A DNA stretch of 37,366 nucleotides from Gp7-AA6 sp036001245 (GTDB lineage Bacteria; Acidobacteriota; Thermoanaerobaculia; UBA5066; Gp7-AA6). Below the pieces are notes generated by a model, which saw nothing but the letters and a program-made list of their open reading frames with translations, was not told the DNA's origin and made no database searches. Every line of letters starts with the position of its first letter. The first letter of the stretch is position 1. Location: positions 1 through 37,366 of the forward strand of contig DASYUL010000020.1 of assembly GCA_036001245.1 (NCBI GenBank), read 5' to 3'. Below are positions 8,571-16,339 of this stretch, one piece after another. The translations under genes and the position numbers were made by a program.

Positions 8571-10394
8571 CTAGCGGGTTGCCATCGCCGACGCGCGGGC
8601 CTTCTCGCCGTCGATGAACCAGTCGAGGTGCCGCTCGAGGGTCGCGAGCGGCATCGGACCGGAGCCGAGCACCGCGTCGTGAAAGCGGCGCACGTCGAAA
8701 GACGTTCTGAGCTCCCGCTCCGCTTTCTGCCGCAGCTCACGGATCTTCGCGGCGCCCATCTTGTACGCGAGCGCCTGCCCCGGGATGTCGCAGGAGTAGC
8801 GGAGCGTCTCCGTGGCGATCTGCGCATCCGACTCGAGGGTGTTCTCCTTCATGTAGGCAACCGCGCGCGCCCGGCTCCATCCGAGCGCGTTCATTCCCGT
8901 GTCGACGACCAGCCGCGCGGAGAGGAAAGCGTCCATCATCAGGCGGCCGGCGCGGTCGTACGGGTCTTCGTACATCCCCATCTCGCCGGCGAGCGACGAC
9001 GCGTACTCGCCCCAGCCCTCGGTGTAGGCGGTCCAGCGCGACTCCCTGCGGAAGCTCGGCAGCTCCCTGTTCTCCTGCTGGAGCGAGATCTGGAAGTGGT
9101 GGCCGGGAATGAGCTCGCGGTAGATGAGCGCCGCCGCGTTCAGGAGTGACCGGTCCTTCAACGACGAGCCGTTGTAGTAGTAGTAGCCGCGCCGGTCCGA
9201 AGCCGTCGGCGCCTGATAGTAGCCATACGCCATCGCGCCCTCGAGCGTCGGCGCGAGGCGGCGGATGCCGGCCGGCGCCGACGGCGTATGGCCGAAGAAG
9301 AGCGGGATCTTCGACTCGATCCGCTTCTGGGCCTCGAGCAGCCGCTCGCCGATGTCTTCGGGCGTCGCCGGAAGGAAACGCGGGTCGTTCTTCAGGTGCC
9401 GGCGAAACTCGACGAGGCTTCCCTCGAACCCGACGGCGGCCCGCACTTCATCGAGCTCGCGGTTCAGCCTCTCGACCTCCGCCAGCCCGAGCTCGTGGAC
9501 TTCCTCCGGAGAGACGTCGAGAGTCGTGTGGAGCTTGACGAGCCGTCGGTAGTACGCCTTTCCGCCGTTGTACTGTCCGAGCCCGACCGATCCCGGGGCC
9601 TTCCGGGCGTAGTCCCCGGAAACATATGCCGCGAGGCTCTCGAGCGCGGGGTTGATGCGTGACGCGATCAGCGACTCGACGCGCCGGCTGAACGGCGCGC
9701 GATCCTGCTCGGGAACTCGCTCGAGGCGCACGGCCGGCACGAAAAAGAGGCTGTCGGCCGGCTCGGCGATCGCGGCGCGATAGGTCTCCCCGACGAGACT
9801 CGTCTCCGCCTTCGGAAGGCGGATTCCGCGGCGCGCCTGCTCGCGCAGCTTGTTTTCCATCTGCCGGATCATCGTCGCGTACCGCGTCAGGAGCACGGCA
9901 TAGCGGTCCAGGTCCTGCGGGGTGTCGAACCGCCACGTCGCAAAGACCTGCTCGACGATCCGCTCCGGCGACGCATACGGCGTGACCGGAAAAGTGAGCC
10001 AGTAGTCGCGCCGCGCATCGGCGAGCTCGCGCGCCTGCTCGCGGAGCATGTCGAGGGAGAGAGACTCCTCGTGCGTCAGCTCGTGCTCGCGAAGCCCGCG
10101 CAGCTTCTCCGCGAGGGAGGCGCCGTACTGCGCGTCCGCGATGACGCGTTGCTCCGAGAGGTCGGGCACCTCCTCGATCGGCAGACCGAGACGAAGTCTC
10201 AGAGAGACGCTTCGTTTCTGGAGGAAACCCCAGTAGTCCTTCTCCGCTTTCGCGAGCAGCTCGGAGCTGCGCGTCGATGCCATTGCGATAGCCGTGGAGC
10301 GCGCCCGGCCGGGCGAGTCCGGAATCGCGATGCCGAGCGTGAGGAGAAATATGACGGCGCCGATCCCGAGGTGCGGCTGGAGGACCTTCTTCAC
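8571..10394 (-). CDS. DUF885 protein, putative metallopeptidase-like, exported
   Basis: A 607-residue protein, the usual size for DUF885. After an N-terminal signal segment (VKKVLQPHLGIGAVIFLLTL) come typical DUF885 blocks: helical N-terminal half, LGLAEVERLNREL, then PGHHFQISLQQE and WTAYTEGWGEYASSL. The HHxxQ and downstream E resemble a zinc-peptidase arrangement (gluzincin-like), as noted for this family; substrates are mostly unknown. The GTG at 10394 is preferred because it starts a signal peptide and has AGAGG about 9 bases before it. An upstream ATG at 10484 adds 30 non-secretory residues. The gene is convergent with the CpcT-like lipoprotein gene and divergent from glgA. Confidence 0.88.
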   Translation of the reverse strand: MKKVLQPHLGIGAVIFLLTLGIAIPDSPGRARSTAIAMASTRSSELLAKAEKDYWGFLQKRSVSLRLRLGLPIEEVPDLSEQRVIADAQYGASLAEKLRGLREHELTHEESLSLDMLREQARELADARRDYWLTFPVTPYASPERIVEQVFATWRFDTPQDLDRYAVLLTRYATMIRQMENKLREQARRGIRLPKAETSLVGETYRAAIAEPADSLFFVPAVRLERVPEQDRAPFSRRVESLIASRINPALESLAAYVSGDYARKAPGSVGLGQYNGGKAYYRRLVKLHTTLDVSPEEVHELGLAEVERLNRELDEVRAAVGFEGSLVEFRRHLKNDPRFLPATPEDIGERLLEAQKRIESKIPLFFGHTPSAPAGIRRLAPTLEGAMAYGYYQAPTASDRRGYYYYNGSSLKDRSLLNAAALIYRELIPGHHFQISLQQENRELPSFRRESRWTAYTEGWGEYASSLAGEMGMYEDPYDRAGRLMMDAFLSARLVVDTGMNALGWSRARAVAYMKENTLESDAQIATETLRYSCDIPGQALAYKMGAAKIRELRQKAERELRTSFDVRRFHDAVLGSGPMPLATLERHLDWFIDGEKARASAMATR

Positions 10395-10723
10395 GCGAGA
10401 ACCTCTGCGCGGGACCCGACCCTCGAGAGCGGCATCATTTTCCGAAAACCGAAGGTCACCGGGGGGCGTTCCAAAAAAGAACACTTTCGCGGAACGCGTG
10501 CCGAGACACGCCGCCCGCCGCGGTCGATCGCCTTGCCCTGTGTCATGTATGAACCGAGAACAATTGTAACGCCGCCGACGGGATCCGCACCTGTGACCTG
10601 TGACCTGACCTGGGATCCGGACGGACCTTTGGAGTTAGCGGCGGGCGGACCCGCCGCTTGTCGCATCGGCTTTCGCCATTGCTCGGTGGCGGACCTTGGA
10701 CCATGGACTGAATAATCCCCCCC
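10395..10723. other. Divergent intergenic region upstream of glgA, with hairpin and short direct repeats
   Basis: This gap separates the divergent DUF885 and glgA genes and should hold both promoters. It contains CTGTGACC repeats at 10591-10612 (CTGTGACCTGTGACCTGACC and two more bases) and a perfect hairpin with arms GCGGCGGG (10638-10645) and CCCGCCGC (10650-10657) around CGGA. No conserved gene was recognised. The hairpin is about 65 bases before the glgA start, so it may act in leader or terminator control; this is inference. Confidence 0.5.
10638..10657 (+). repeat. Perfect GC hairpin in glgA leader
   Basis: 8-base arms GCGGCGGG and CCCGCCGC with a 4-base CGGA loop. There is no T-run after it, so it is not a classical intrinsic terminator. 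A leader structure is possible. Confidence 0.5.
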
Positions 10724-12184
10724 TTGAAGATCCTCTTTCTGGCCGCCGAGGCCGCGCCCTTCGTCAAGGTCGGAGGATTGGGGGACGTCGCCGGGTCCCT
10801 CCCACGCGCCCTCGCCGCGCTCGGCCACGACGTGCGCCTGGCGCTGCCCGGTTACGGCGCGATCGACTGGGCGCACTACCGGCCGCAGCTCCGCGCCCGC
10901 TTCGGGGTTCCGCGGAACGGAGGCGCCGTGGCGGCGGAGGCGTGGGAGACGTCGAACGAGGGAGTGCCCGTCTACCTCCTGACCGGACCGTCGATCCCGA
11001 AAGACCAACGCATCTACGGAAGCTCGATCGACGAGGACGCACCCAAGTTCCTGTTCTTCTCGCTCGCGGCGCTCGCGGCTTGCCGCGAGCTCGGGTGGAA
11101 ACCGGATGTCGTCCACGCAAACGACTGGCACACGGGTCCGGCGGTCTACGAACTCGCGACCGGCGCAACGTCGGACGACTTTTTCCGCGACACCGCGACG
11201 CTCTACACGATTCACAATCTCCCCTACACGGGACGCGGCGCCGGACGGTATCTGCGAGAGTGGGGTTTCGGCTCGAGCGAAAAGCTCCTTCTGCTGCCGG
11301 AATGGGCGCGCGATTCTCTGCTCGGCATCGGTCTCGCGACTGCAGACGTGCTGACGACCGTCAGCCCGACCTACGCGCTCGAGATCCGCACCCCCGAAGG
11401 GGGCTACGGCCTGGACGGCGTTCTGCGGGCTCGGAGCGACCGCCTCCACGGCGTGCTCAACGGAATCGATCCGGAATCGTGGAACCCGGCGACCGACACG
11501 GCCCTCACGGCGCGCTTCGACGTCGAGACGCTCGAAGAGCGGATGATCAACCGGGCGGCGCTCCGCGAGGAAGCGGGCCTCGAGCCCGACGAGCGCGCGC
11601 CCCTTCTCGGAATGGTGTCGCGCATCGACTCGCAGAAGGGGTTCGACATCGCGCTGCCCGCCCTGAGGGGGTGGCTCGATTCCGGCGGGCAGCTCGTGAT
11701 CCTCGGGAGGGGCGACGATGCGATCGAGCGGCAGCTCGCGACACTCGAGCTCGGATGGCGCGGGCGCGCGAGCGTCCGCCTTCGCTTCGATCCGCCGTAC
11801 GCCCGCCGCATCTACGGCGGCGCGGACGCTGTCCTCATCCCGTCCCGTTACGAGCCGTGCGGGCTCACACAGATGATCGCGATGCGGTACGGAGCGGTTC
11901 CCATCGCCCGCAGGACGGGAGGTCTCGCCGACACGATCACCGACGCGGGCGATCCGGGCGGAACGGGATTCCTCTTCAACGGCTACGACCCCGCGTCGGT
12001 CCTCCACGCGCTCGAGCGCGCCGCGCGGGTGTACGCTCAACGCAACGAGTGGAGGGAGCTCCAGCGGCGCGGAATGGAGAGGGATTTCTCGTGGGACAGA
12101 TCCGCCGTGGAGTACGAAGCGCTCTATCGGGAAGCGCTGCGCCTGAGAAGCGCCGCGCCGCGATCGGATAACGGAGAACGCTGA
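10724..12184 (+). CDS. glgA: GlgA, glycogen synthase (GT5)
   Basis: GlgA transfers glucose from ADP-glucose to growing alpha-1,4-glucan. The 486-residue protein begins MKILFLAAEAAPFVKVGGLGD, with the KVGGL nucleotide-sugar motif at residues 15-19. It also has VVHANDWHTGP, LYTIHNLPYTG, the VLNGID segment and the C-terminal PSRYEPCGLTQMIAM-type acceptor/donor motif with GGLADT. The start is TTG; no good Shine-Dalgarno sequence lies just before it, so initiation may be weak or helped by leader structure. The TGA stop abuts the glgC ATG, so the two are coupled and should make ADP-glucose and use it. Length is normal for the family. Confidence 0.96.
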   Translation: MKILFLAAEAAPFVKVGGLGDVAGSLPRALAALGHDVRLALPGYGAIDWAHYRPQLRARFGVPRNGGAVAAEAWETSNEGVPVYLLTGPSIPKDQRIYGSSIDEDAPKFLFFSLAALAACRELGWKPDVVHANDWHTGPAVYELATGATSDDFFRDTATLYTIHNLPYTGRGAGRYLREWGFGSSEKLLLLPEWARDSLLGIGLATADVLTTVSPTYALEIRTPEGGYGLDGVLRARSDRLHGVLNGIDPESWNPATDTALTARFDVETLEERMINRAALREEAGLEPDERAPLLGMVSRIDSQKGFDIALPALRGWLDSGGQLVILGRGDDAIERQLATLELGWRGRASVRLRFDPPYARRIYGGADAVLIPSRYEPCGLTQMIAMRYGAVPIARRTGGLADTITDAGDPGGTGFLFNGYDPASVLHALERAARVYAQRNEWRELQRRGMERDFSWDRSAVEYEALYREALRLRSAAPRSDNGER

Positions 12185-13516
12185 ATGCCGGTCAAGACGA
12201 GAGCGGTCATCCTCGCCGGCGGTGAAGGACAGCGCCTCGGAGTCCTGACCGACCGGCGCGCGAAGCCGGCAGTTCCGTTCGCCGGCAAGTACCGGATCAT
12301 CGACTTCGCGCTGTCGAACTGCGTCAACTCCGGAATCTTCGACCTGATGATCCTGACGCAGTACCGCCCGCACTCGCTCATCGAGCATATCGGGGCGGGC
12401 CGGCCCTGGGATCTCGATCGCGGTTTCACCGGCGGGGTTCACGTCTACCAGCCGTATCGGGGCCGACTCGACACCGACTGGTACCGGGGCACCGCCGACG
12501 CGATCTATCAGAACCTTTCCTTCGTGGAGCGGGGCGGGCCGGACCGGGTGCTGGTCCTCGCGGGCGACCACATCTACAAGATGAACTACGGTTCGCTCAT
12601 CGCCTACCACAGCAAGTGCAACGCGGACGTGACGATCGGGACCTTGAACGTCTCGCGGGAAGAGGCGACCCGCATGGGAATCCTCGCGACCGATGGAGAG
12701 TCCCGCGTGACGCAGTTCATCGAGAAGCCGGCGGATCCGCCGGGCACGCTCGCGTCGATGGGGATCTACGTTTTCGACCTCGCGACGCTCGCGCAGATGC
12801 TGACCGAGGACGCGAAGCGCCGGGACTCGTCCCACGACTTCGGGAAGGACATCATTCCCCGCATGGTCTCGGGCGGCATGCGCGTGTTCGCGTATCCGTT
12901 CGAAAACTACTGGGTCGACGTCGGAACGGTCGAAGCGTACTGGCAGACGCACATGGACCTTCTGAAGCATCCGCCCCCGCTCGATCTGAACGACCGGACC
13001 TGGGTCGTTCACACGCAGTCGGAGGAGCGGCCGCCGGTCACGATTCAGGAAGGCGCCGTGGTCAAGGACAGCATGATCACGGACGGATGCGTGATCTCAC
13101 CGGGAGCGCGCATCGAGAGGTGCGTTCTTTCGGCGGGCGTCTGGATCGGCAAGAACGCGATCGTGCGGGACTCCGTGATCCTGACCGACTCCGTGGTGGA
13201 GGAAGGCGCGCGCATCGATCGCGCGATCCTCGACAAGTCCGTGCGGATCGGCCGGCGGGCGCGCGTGGGACAAAGGCACAAGCCGGGGGAAGGTCCCGGG
13301 ATCACGACGATCGGCAAGAACGCGCAGATCCCGGATCGGATCGCCGTCCGGCGCGGCGCGGTCATCGACGCGGACGCGACTCCGGAGTACTTTTCGGTGA
13401 GCGCGCTCCGACAGCGGCAGCGGGCGAGAAGGTTGCGAATTGCCGCAGCGGCTTCAGAGGCACCCGCGCCGGCGATCACTCGAGTGGCTCGCAGGAACGA
13501 AGAGGGGTCAGGTTAA
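12185..13516 (+). CDS. glgC: GlgC, glucose-1-phosphate adenylyltransferase
   Basis: GlgC makes ADP-glucose from glucose-1-phosphate and ATP, the committed step of glycogen synthesis. The 443-residue protein has the N-terminal AGGEGQRLGVLTDRRAKPAV block (residues 11-30) followed by KYRIIDFALSN. Further on are FVERGGPDRVLVLAGDHIYKM, IEKPADPP and the left-handed beta-helix C-terminal domain with hexapeptide-like repeats. The ATG directly follows the glgA stop. The last residues EEGSG and the TAA stop are supplied by a 24-base palindrome, so the natural C-terminus may have been changed by its insertion. The tail from about residue 405 is variable and basic. Confidence 0.96.
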   Translation: MPVKTRAVILAGGEGQRLGVLTDRRAKPAVPFAGKYRIIDFALSNCVNSGIFDLMILTQYRPHSLIEHIGAGRPWDLDRGFTGGVHVYQPYRGRLDTDWYRGTADAIYQNLSFVERGGPDRVLVLAGDHIYKMNYGSLIAYHSKCNADVTIGTLNVSREEATRMGILATDGESRVTQFIEKPADPPGTLASMGIYVFDLATLAQMLTEDAKRRDSSHDFGKDIIPRMVSGGMRVFAYPFENYWVDVGTVEAYWQTHMDLLKHPPPLDLNDRTWVVHTQSEERPPVTIQEGAVVKDSMITDGCVISPGARIERCVLSAGVWIGKNAIVRDSVILTDSVVEEGARIDRAILDKSVRIGRRARVGQRHKPGEGPGITTIGKNAQIPDRIAVRRGAVIDADATPEYFSVSALRQRQRARRLRIAAAASEAPAPAITRVARRNEEGSG

Positions 13517-13527
13517 AACCTGACCCC
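13504..13527 (+). repeat. Palindrome carrying the glgC stop codon
   Basis: 11-base perfect arms GGGGTCAGGTT (13504-13514) and AACCTGACCCC (13517-13527) surround AA. The glgC TAA (13514-13516) lies across the left arm end and the spacer. The ends (GGGGTCA/TGACCCC) resemble those of the elements at 16285 and 18924. It lies between convergent genes and may serve as a bidirectional terminator. Confidence 0.75.
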
Positions 13528-13536
13528 ACAAAGAAG

Positions 13537-13875
13537 TTAGCCCGAGACCTTCGCCGTCAGAATCATCGGATCGGTGGGCCGATTCTCGTCCAACTCCTCG
13601 TCTTCGGGGAGGGGGGTGATCCGGCGATTCAGCCGCGTCTGGACGAGCGGATCGCGCTCCGCGAGAAGGGCGAGGAACGAGAGGCGGATGGGTTCCGTCC
13701 GGTCCTCCGTTTCGCGGCGTGTCTCATTCATGCACACCCGATCGAGCGACTCCGGAGGAACGATCAAGCGCTCGCCGACCTTCTCGAGCACGACCGGACC
13801 CGGCGGATCCATAGTGATGTCCTCGACGTGGTCCGGCTGGACGAGAAGACGTTCGGAGGTTCTGCGGTCGGCCAT
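13537..13875 (-). CDS. Small hypothetical protein
   Basis: A 112-residue, acidic, soluble-looking protein with no signal peptide or membrane segment and no family recognised. The N-terminal half contains VQPDHVEDITMDPPGP and VVLEKVGERLIVPPES, suggesting small beta-strands; the C-terminal half is helix-like (IRLSFLALLAERDPLVQTRL) and ends DPMILTAKVSG. The ATG has a good ribosome site (AGGGAGAT, six bases before it), which supports a real gene on this strand. It is convergent with glgC, with the palindrome at 13504-13527 between them. No function is proposed. Confidence 0.6.
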   Translation of the reverse strand: MADRRTSERLLVQPDHVEDITMDPPGPVVLEKVGERLIVPPESLDRVCMNETRRETEDRTEPIRLSFLALLAERDPLVQTRLNRRITPLPEDEELDENRPTDPMILTAKVSG

Positions 13876-14074
13876 CTTTGGATCTCCCTGGATTTGACTG
13901 ACCGAGAAAGGTGCAAGGGACGTTCCCCGAAACCCGGCCGGGCAACTGTTGGAAACAAGCGAGATCGGGAAGGTTGACGGACCGTGAAGTCGTGGAGATT
14001 GACGAATCTGGTCACACCGGGCTCCGAAAAATGTCGCGCGAAGAGGGGATCTCAGGGCCCCGTTTGAACTCTCT

Positions 14075-14105
14075 GTCCGCCGTTCGCGAAGCGAACGCCG
14101 CGGAC
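14075..14105 (+). repeat. Hairpin repeat, family B copy 1
   Basis: A 31-base element: outer arms GTCCGC and GCGGAC, inner arms CGTTCGC and GCGAACG, loop GAA, and an unpaired CC on the 3' side. It is preceded by TTTGAA at 14063-14068. A second copy lies at 17869-17899. It sits in the otherwise gene-free 257 bases between two minus-strand genes. Confidence 0.75.
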
Positions 14106-14132
14106 CCAGTCAGTCCCGAAATTCCGCCGAGG

Positions 14133-14573
14133 TTACTTTCCGATGTCTTCGCCCCAGAGCTCCGGATTTTTCGCGATCCAGCTTCCGAGCATCTCGATGC
14201 ATTCGGGCGCCGCGAGGTCGACGACCTCGACGCCGTTCTCGGCAAGCCAGTCGATCCCGCCGGAGAAGTTGACCGACTCGCCCACGATCACGCGACCGAT
14301 CCCGAACTGTCGGATCAGGCCGCTGCAGTACCAGCAAGGGGCGAGCGTCGTCGCCATCGTTGTCTGACGGTAGCTCCGCTGGCGCCCCGCCTTGCGAAAG
14401 GCGTCGGTCTCTCCGTGCGCGGAGGGGTCCCCCTCCTGAACCCGGCGGTTGCGCCCTTTTCCCAGGAGGTTTCCGCGCGCGTCGAAGAGCGCCGCGCCGA
14501 TGGGAATTCCTGCCTCGCCGAGCCCCTGCTTTGCTTCTCCGATCGCGACGGCGAGGAGCGCCGCGTCATCCAC
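14133..14573 (-). CDS. Cytosine deaminase, yeast FCY1-like
   Basis: This family deaminates cytosine to uracil using zinc. The 146-residue protein has the zinc motif HGETDAF (H53, E55) and TLAPCWYCSG (C80, C83), plus GIPIGAALFD near the start. The following segments are strikingly like yeast cytosine deaminase FCY1: RVIVGESVNFSGG and an ending in LWGEDIGK, where yeast ends in WFEDIGE. Other nucleoside deaminases share the zinc motif but not this C-terminus, so cytosine is the best substrate guess. The start is GTG, 18 bases after the desaturase stop, probably in the same operon. Product uracil could feed the divergent pyrimidine catabolic operon nearby (inference). Confidence 0.82.
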   Translation of the reverse strand: MDDAALLAVAIGEAKQGLGEAGIPIGAALFDARGNLLGKGRNRRVQEGDPSAHGETDAFRKAGRQRSYRQTTMATTLAPCWYCSGLIRQFGIGRVIVGESVNFSGGIDWLAENGVEVVDLAAPECIEMLGSWIAKNPELWGEDIGK

Positions 14574-14591
14574 CCGGGCGACGGCTCCGTC

Positions 14592-15668
14592 TTACGCGGT
14601 GGAAAGGAGCGCGAGCGCCGCGCGGCGCTCTTTTCGCGCTCGCGCGAGACAGGCGCGTTCGGCGAGGCGGCTTCGCTTGACCGAGTGGGCGCGGCGCCGG
14701 TTGGCGGCGGCGCGCTCGAGAAAGCGGGCCGCTTCCTCGAGCCGGGTGCGCACCAGCTCGCGGACGTCCGCCGTCAGGTGCGCCAATCGTCCCTCGGCGT
14801 GACGCATCGCGATCTCGAGCCGGGTCTTCTCGATCGTTGCTCGGTCGGTGCGCCGCAAGCCTTCCGCCAGCCGCATCGCGGCGAGGCTGCGGATCAGCCA
14901 CTTGGTCGGATCCCAGTGATACCAGCGGATTCCGTTGCGGAAGTCGGAAGGGAACCGGTGGTGGAAGTTGTGGTACCCCTCGCCGTTCGTCACGAACGCG
15001 AGCATCCAGTTGTCGCGCGCGGAAGTCTCCTCGGAGTAGGGCCGCGAGCCGTAGAGGTGAGCGAGCGAGTTGACGAAGAACGTCGTGTGGTGAATGACGG
15101 CGATCCGGAGGAAGCCGCCCCACAGCAGTCCGCCGAGCGGGTGGCCGAACGCCCAGCCGATCAGGGTCGGCAGCCCGAGGCCGGCAACGATTCCGATGTA
15201 GTTCGACGCGCGGTACTGCAGCATCACCAGCGGGTTCTTCTTCAGGTCAGGCGCGTTGTCGAAGGTCTCGTGCGGCGGACGCTTGTAGAAGAGCCAGAAA
15301 ATGTGCGCCCACAGGCCGCCCCGCTTGATGCTGTAGGGATCCCAGTCCTTGTCGACGTAACGGTGGTGGACCCGGTGGTCGGAAGCCCACTGGAGGACCC
15401 CGTTCTGCAGAGCCATGGCGCCGAAGAAGAGAAAGAACCCCTGAACGAGCGGGTGCGCCTCGTAGCCCTTGTGCGCGTACAGCCGGTGGTACCCGGCGGT
15501 GACCGAGAGTCCGACGAGCGCGTAGAAGACGAGGAAGAGGACCGGCTCCCACCACCGGACTCCGAAGGTGAGCGCATACGCCGCCGTGCCGAAGACCCCG
15601 ATGAGGGGCGTCAGCGACAGAAACGCGATGTTGATCCAGTCCTTTTTCTTCTCGGGATTCGTAGTCAC
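14592..15668 (-). CDS. Fatty acyl-CoA delta-9-type desaturase
   Basis: This is a membrane diiron desaturase that introduces a double bond into fatty acyl chains. The three histidine boxes are present: HRLYAH (61-66), HRVHH (98-102) and HNFHH (233-237), with hydrophobic segments at about 15-60, 74-92 and 155-200. The core ends near residue 265. The next 90 residues form a charged, helix-rich extension with many Arg, Ala and Glu, ending LARARKERRAALALLSTA; this is longer than usual. The start is GTG with GGAG upstream. It lies 28 bases after the RRM gene and 18 before the deaminase gene on the same strand. Confidence 0.92.
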   Translation of the reverse strand: MTTNPEKKKDWINIAFLSLTPLIGVFGTAAYALTFGVRWWEPVLFLVFYALVGLSVTAGYHRLYAHKGYEAHPLVQGFFLFFGAMALQNGVLQWASDHRVHHRYVDKDWDPYSIKRGGLWAHIFWLFYKRPPHETFDNAPDLKKNPLVMLQYRASNYIGIVAGLGLPTLIGWAFGHPLGGLLWGGFLRIAVIHHTTFFVNSLAHLYGSRPYSEETSARDNWMLAFVTNGEGYHNFHHRFPSDFRNGIRWYHWDPTKWLIRSLAAMRLAEGLRRTDRATIEKTRLEIAMRHAEGRLAHLTADVRELVRTRLEEAARFLERAAANRRRAHSVKRSRLAERACLARARKERRAALALLSTA

Positions 15669-15696
15669 AGTCCTCTTCTCCTTCGGAACGTCCGGA

Positions 15697-16011
15697 TCAG
15701 TACCGCCCGCCGCCGCCGCCTCCCCGCCCGCCGCCGCCGCCTCCCCCGCCGCGATTCCCGCTCGCTTCCGTGCGCGGGCGAGCCTCGCTGACGGTCAGCG
15801 CGCGGCCGTTGAAATCGCGCCCGTGCAGCGCGGCGATGGCCGCTTTTGCTTCAGCGTCGCTCTCGAACTCGACGAAGCCGAATCCCTTGGAGCGGCCCGT
15901 GCCGCGGTCCGTGATGACCGCTACTGAAGTGGGCGTACCGTATGGCGTGAAGAGGTCGCGAAGATCGCCCTCGTCCATGCTGTAAGAGAGATTGCCAACG
16001 TACAGTTTCAT
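15697..16011 (-). CDS. Glycine-rich RRM RNA-binding protein
   Basis: A 104-residue protein with one RNA recognition motif (1 to about 80): RNP2 LYVGNL at 3-8 and RNP1 KGFGFVEF at 42-49. A Gly/Arg-rich tail (about 87-104, ending GGGGGRY) follows. Such bacterial Rbp proteins bind single-stranded RNA, and many are cold-induced in cyanobacteria. The ATG has an AGGGA ribosome site. The frame is open about 110 codons further upstream, but that stretch looks non-coding. It is the first gene of a probable minus-strand operon with the desaturase and cytosine deaminase. Confidence 0.92.
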   Translation of the reverse strand: MKLYVGNLSYSMDEGDLRDLFTPYGTPTSVAVITDRGTGRSKGFGFVEFESDAEAKAAIAALHGRDFNGRALTVSEARPRTEASGNRGGGGGGGGRGGGGGGRY

Positions 16012-16339
16012 CCGAATTCCCTTTCTGCCGGCCCGACCAGCAGCAAACGGCTGTTGCCCGGGCGCGACCGCCGCCGCCGCGCGCGTCGCGTCTTCCCGTC
16101 TGCTGATCGTTCGGAATTCGTCAGAACTGGGTCTGGCAAGAACGAGCGGATCGAGAACACTTGGAGCGTAGCACATCGTCTCCGGATATTTTGCAGTTGG
16201 CTTCCGCAGGCAGCGGAAGTGCCGGAGCGCCAGCGCCTTGCGAGCCTCGCCCGCCGGGACTACTATTTGCGCTTTCTGAATGCGATGGGATCTGACCCCT
16301 TCGGGATCAGACCCCATGACTTTTACAGAGGGGGTCGTC
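16012..16339. other. Divergent intergenic region between RRM and mmsA genes
   Basis: 328 bases without a gene. It should hold the promoters of the minus-strand RRM operon and of the mmsA operon. The only clear structure is the palindrome at 16285-16317, 22 bases before the mmsA ATG. A long leader for the RRM gene is possible, but no cold-shock box was recognised. Confidence 0.5.
16285..16317. repeat. REP-like palindrome upstream of mmsA (family A)
   Basis: Arms ATGGGATCTGACCCC (16285-16299) and GGGATCAGACCCCAT (16303-16317) around TTC. On the minus strand the two arm mismatches become G-U pairs, giving a full 15-pair stem. The core matches the in-gene copy at 18924-18952. Confidence 0.75.

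Noticed and set aside
10391..13012. Long minus-strand frame opposite glgA and glgC
   Set aside because: Its translation is low-complexity Arg/Glu/Val-rich and mirrors the codons of two certain genes; no family resemblance.
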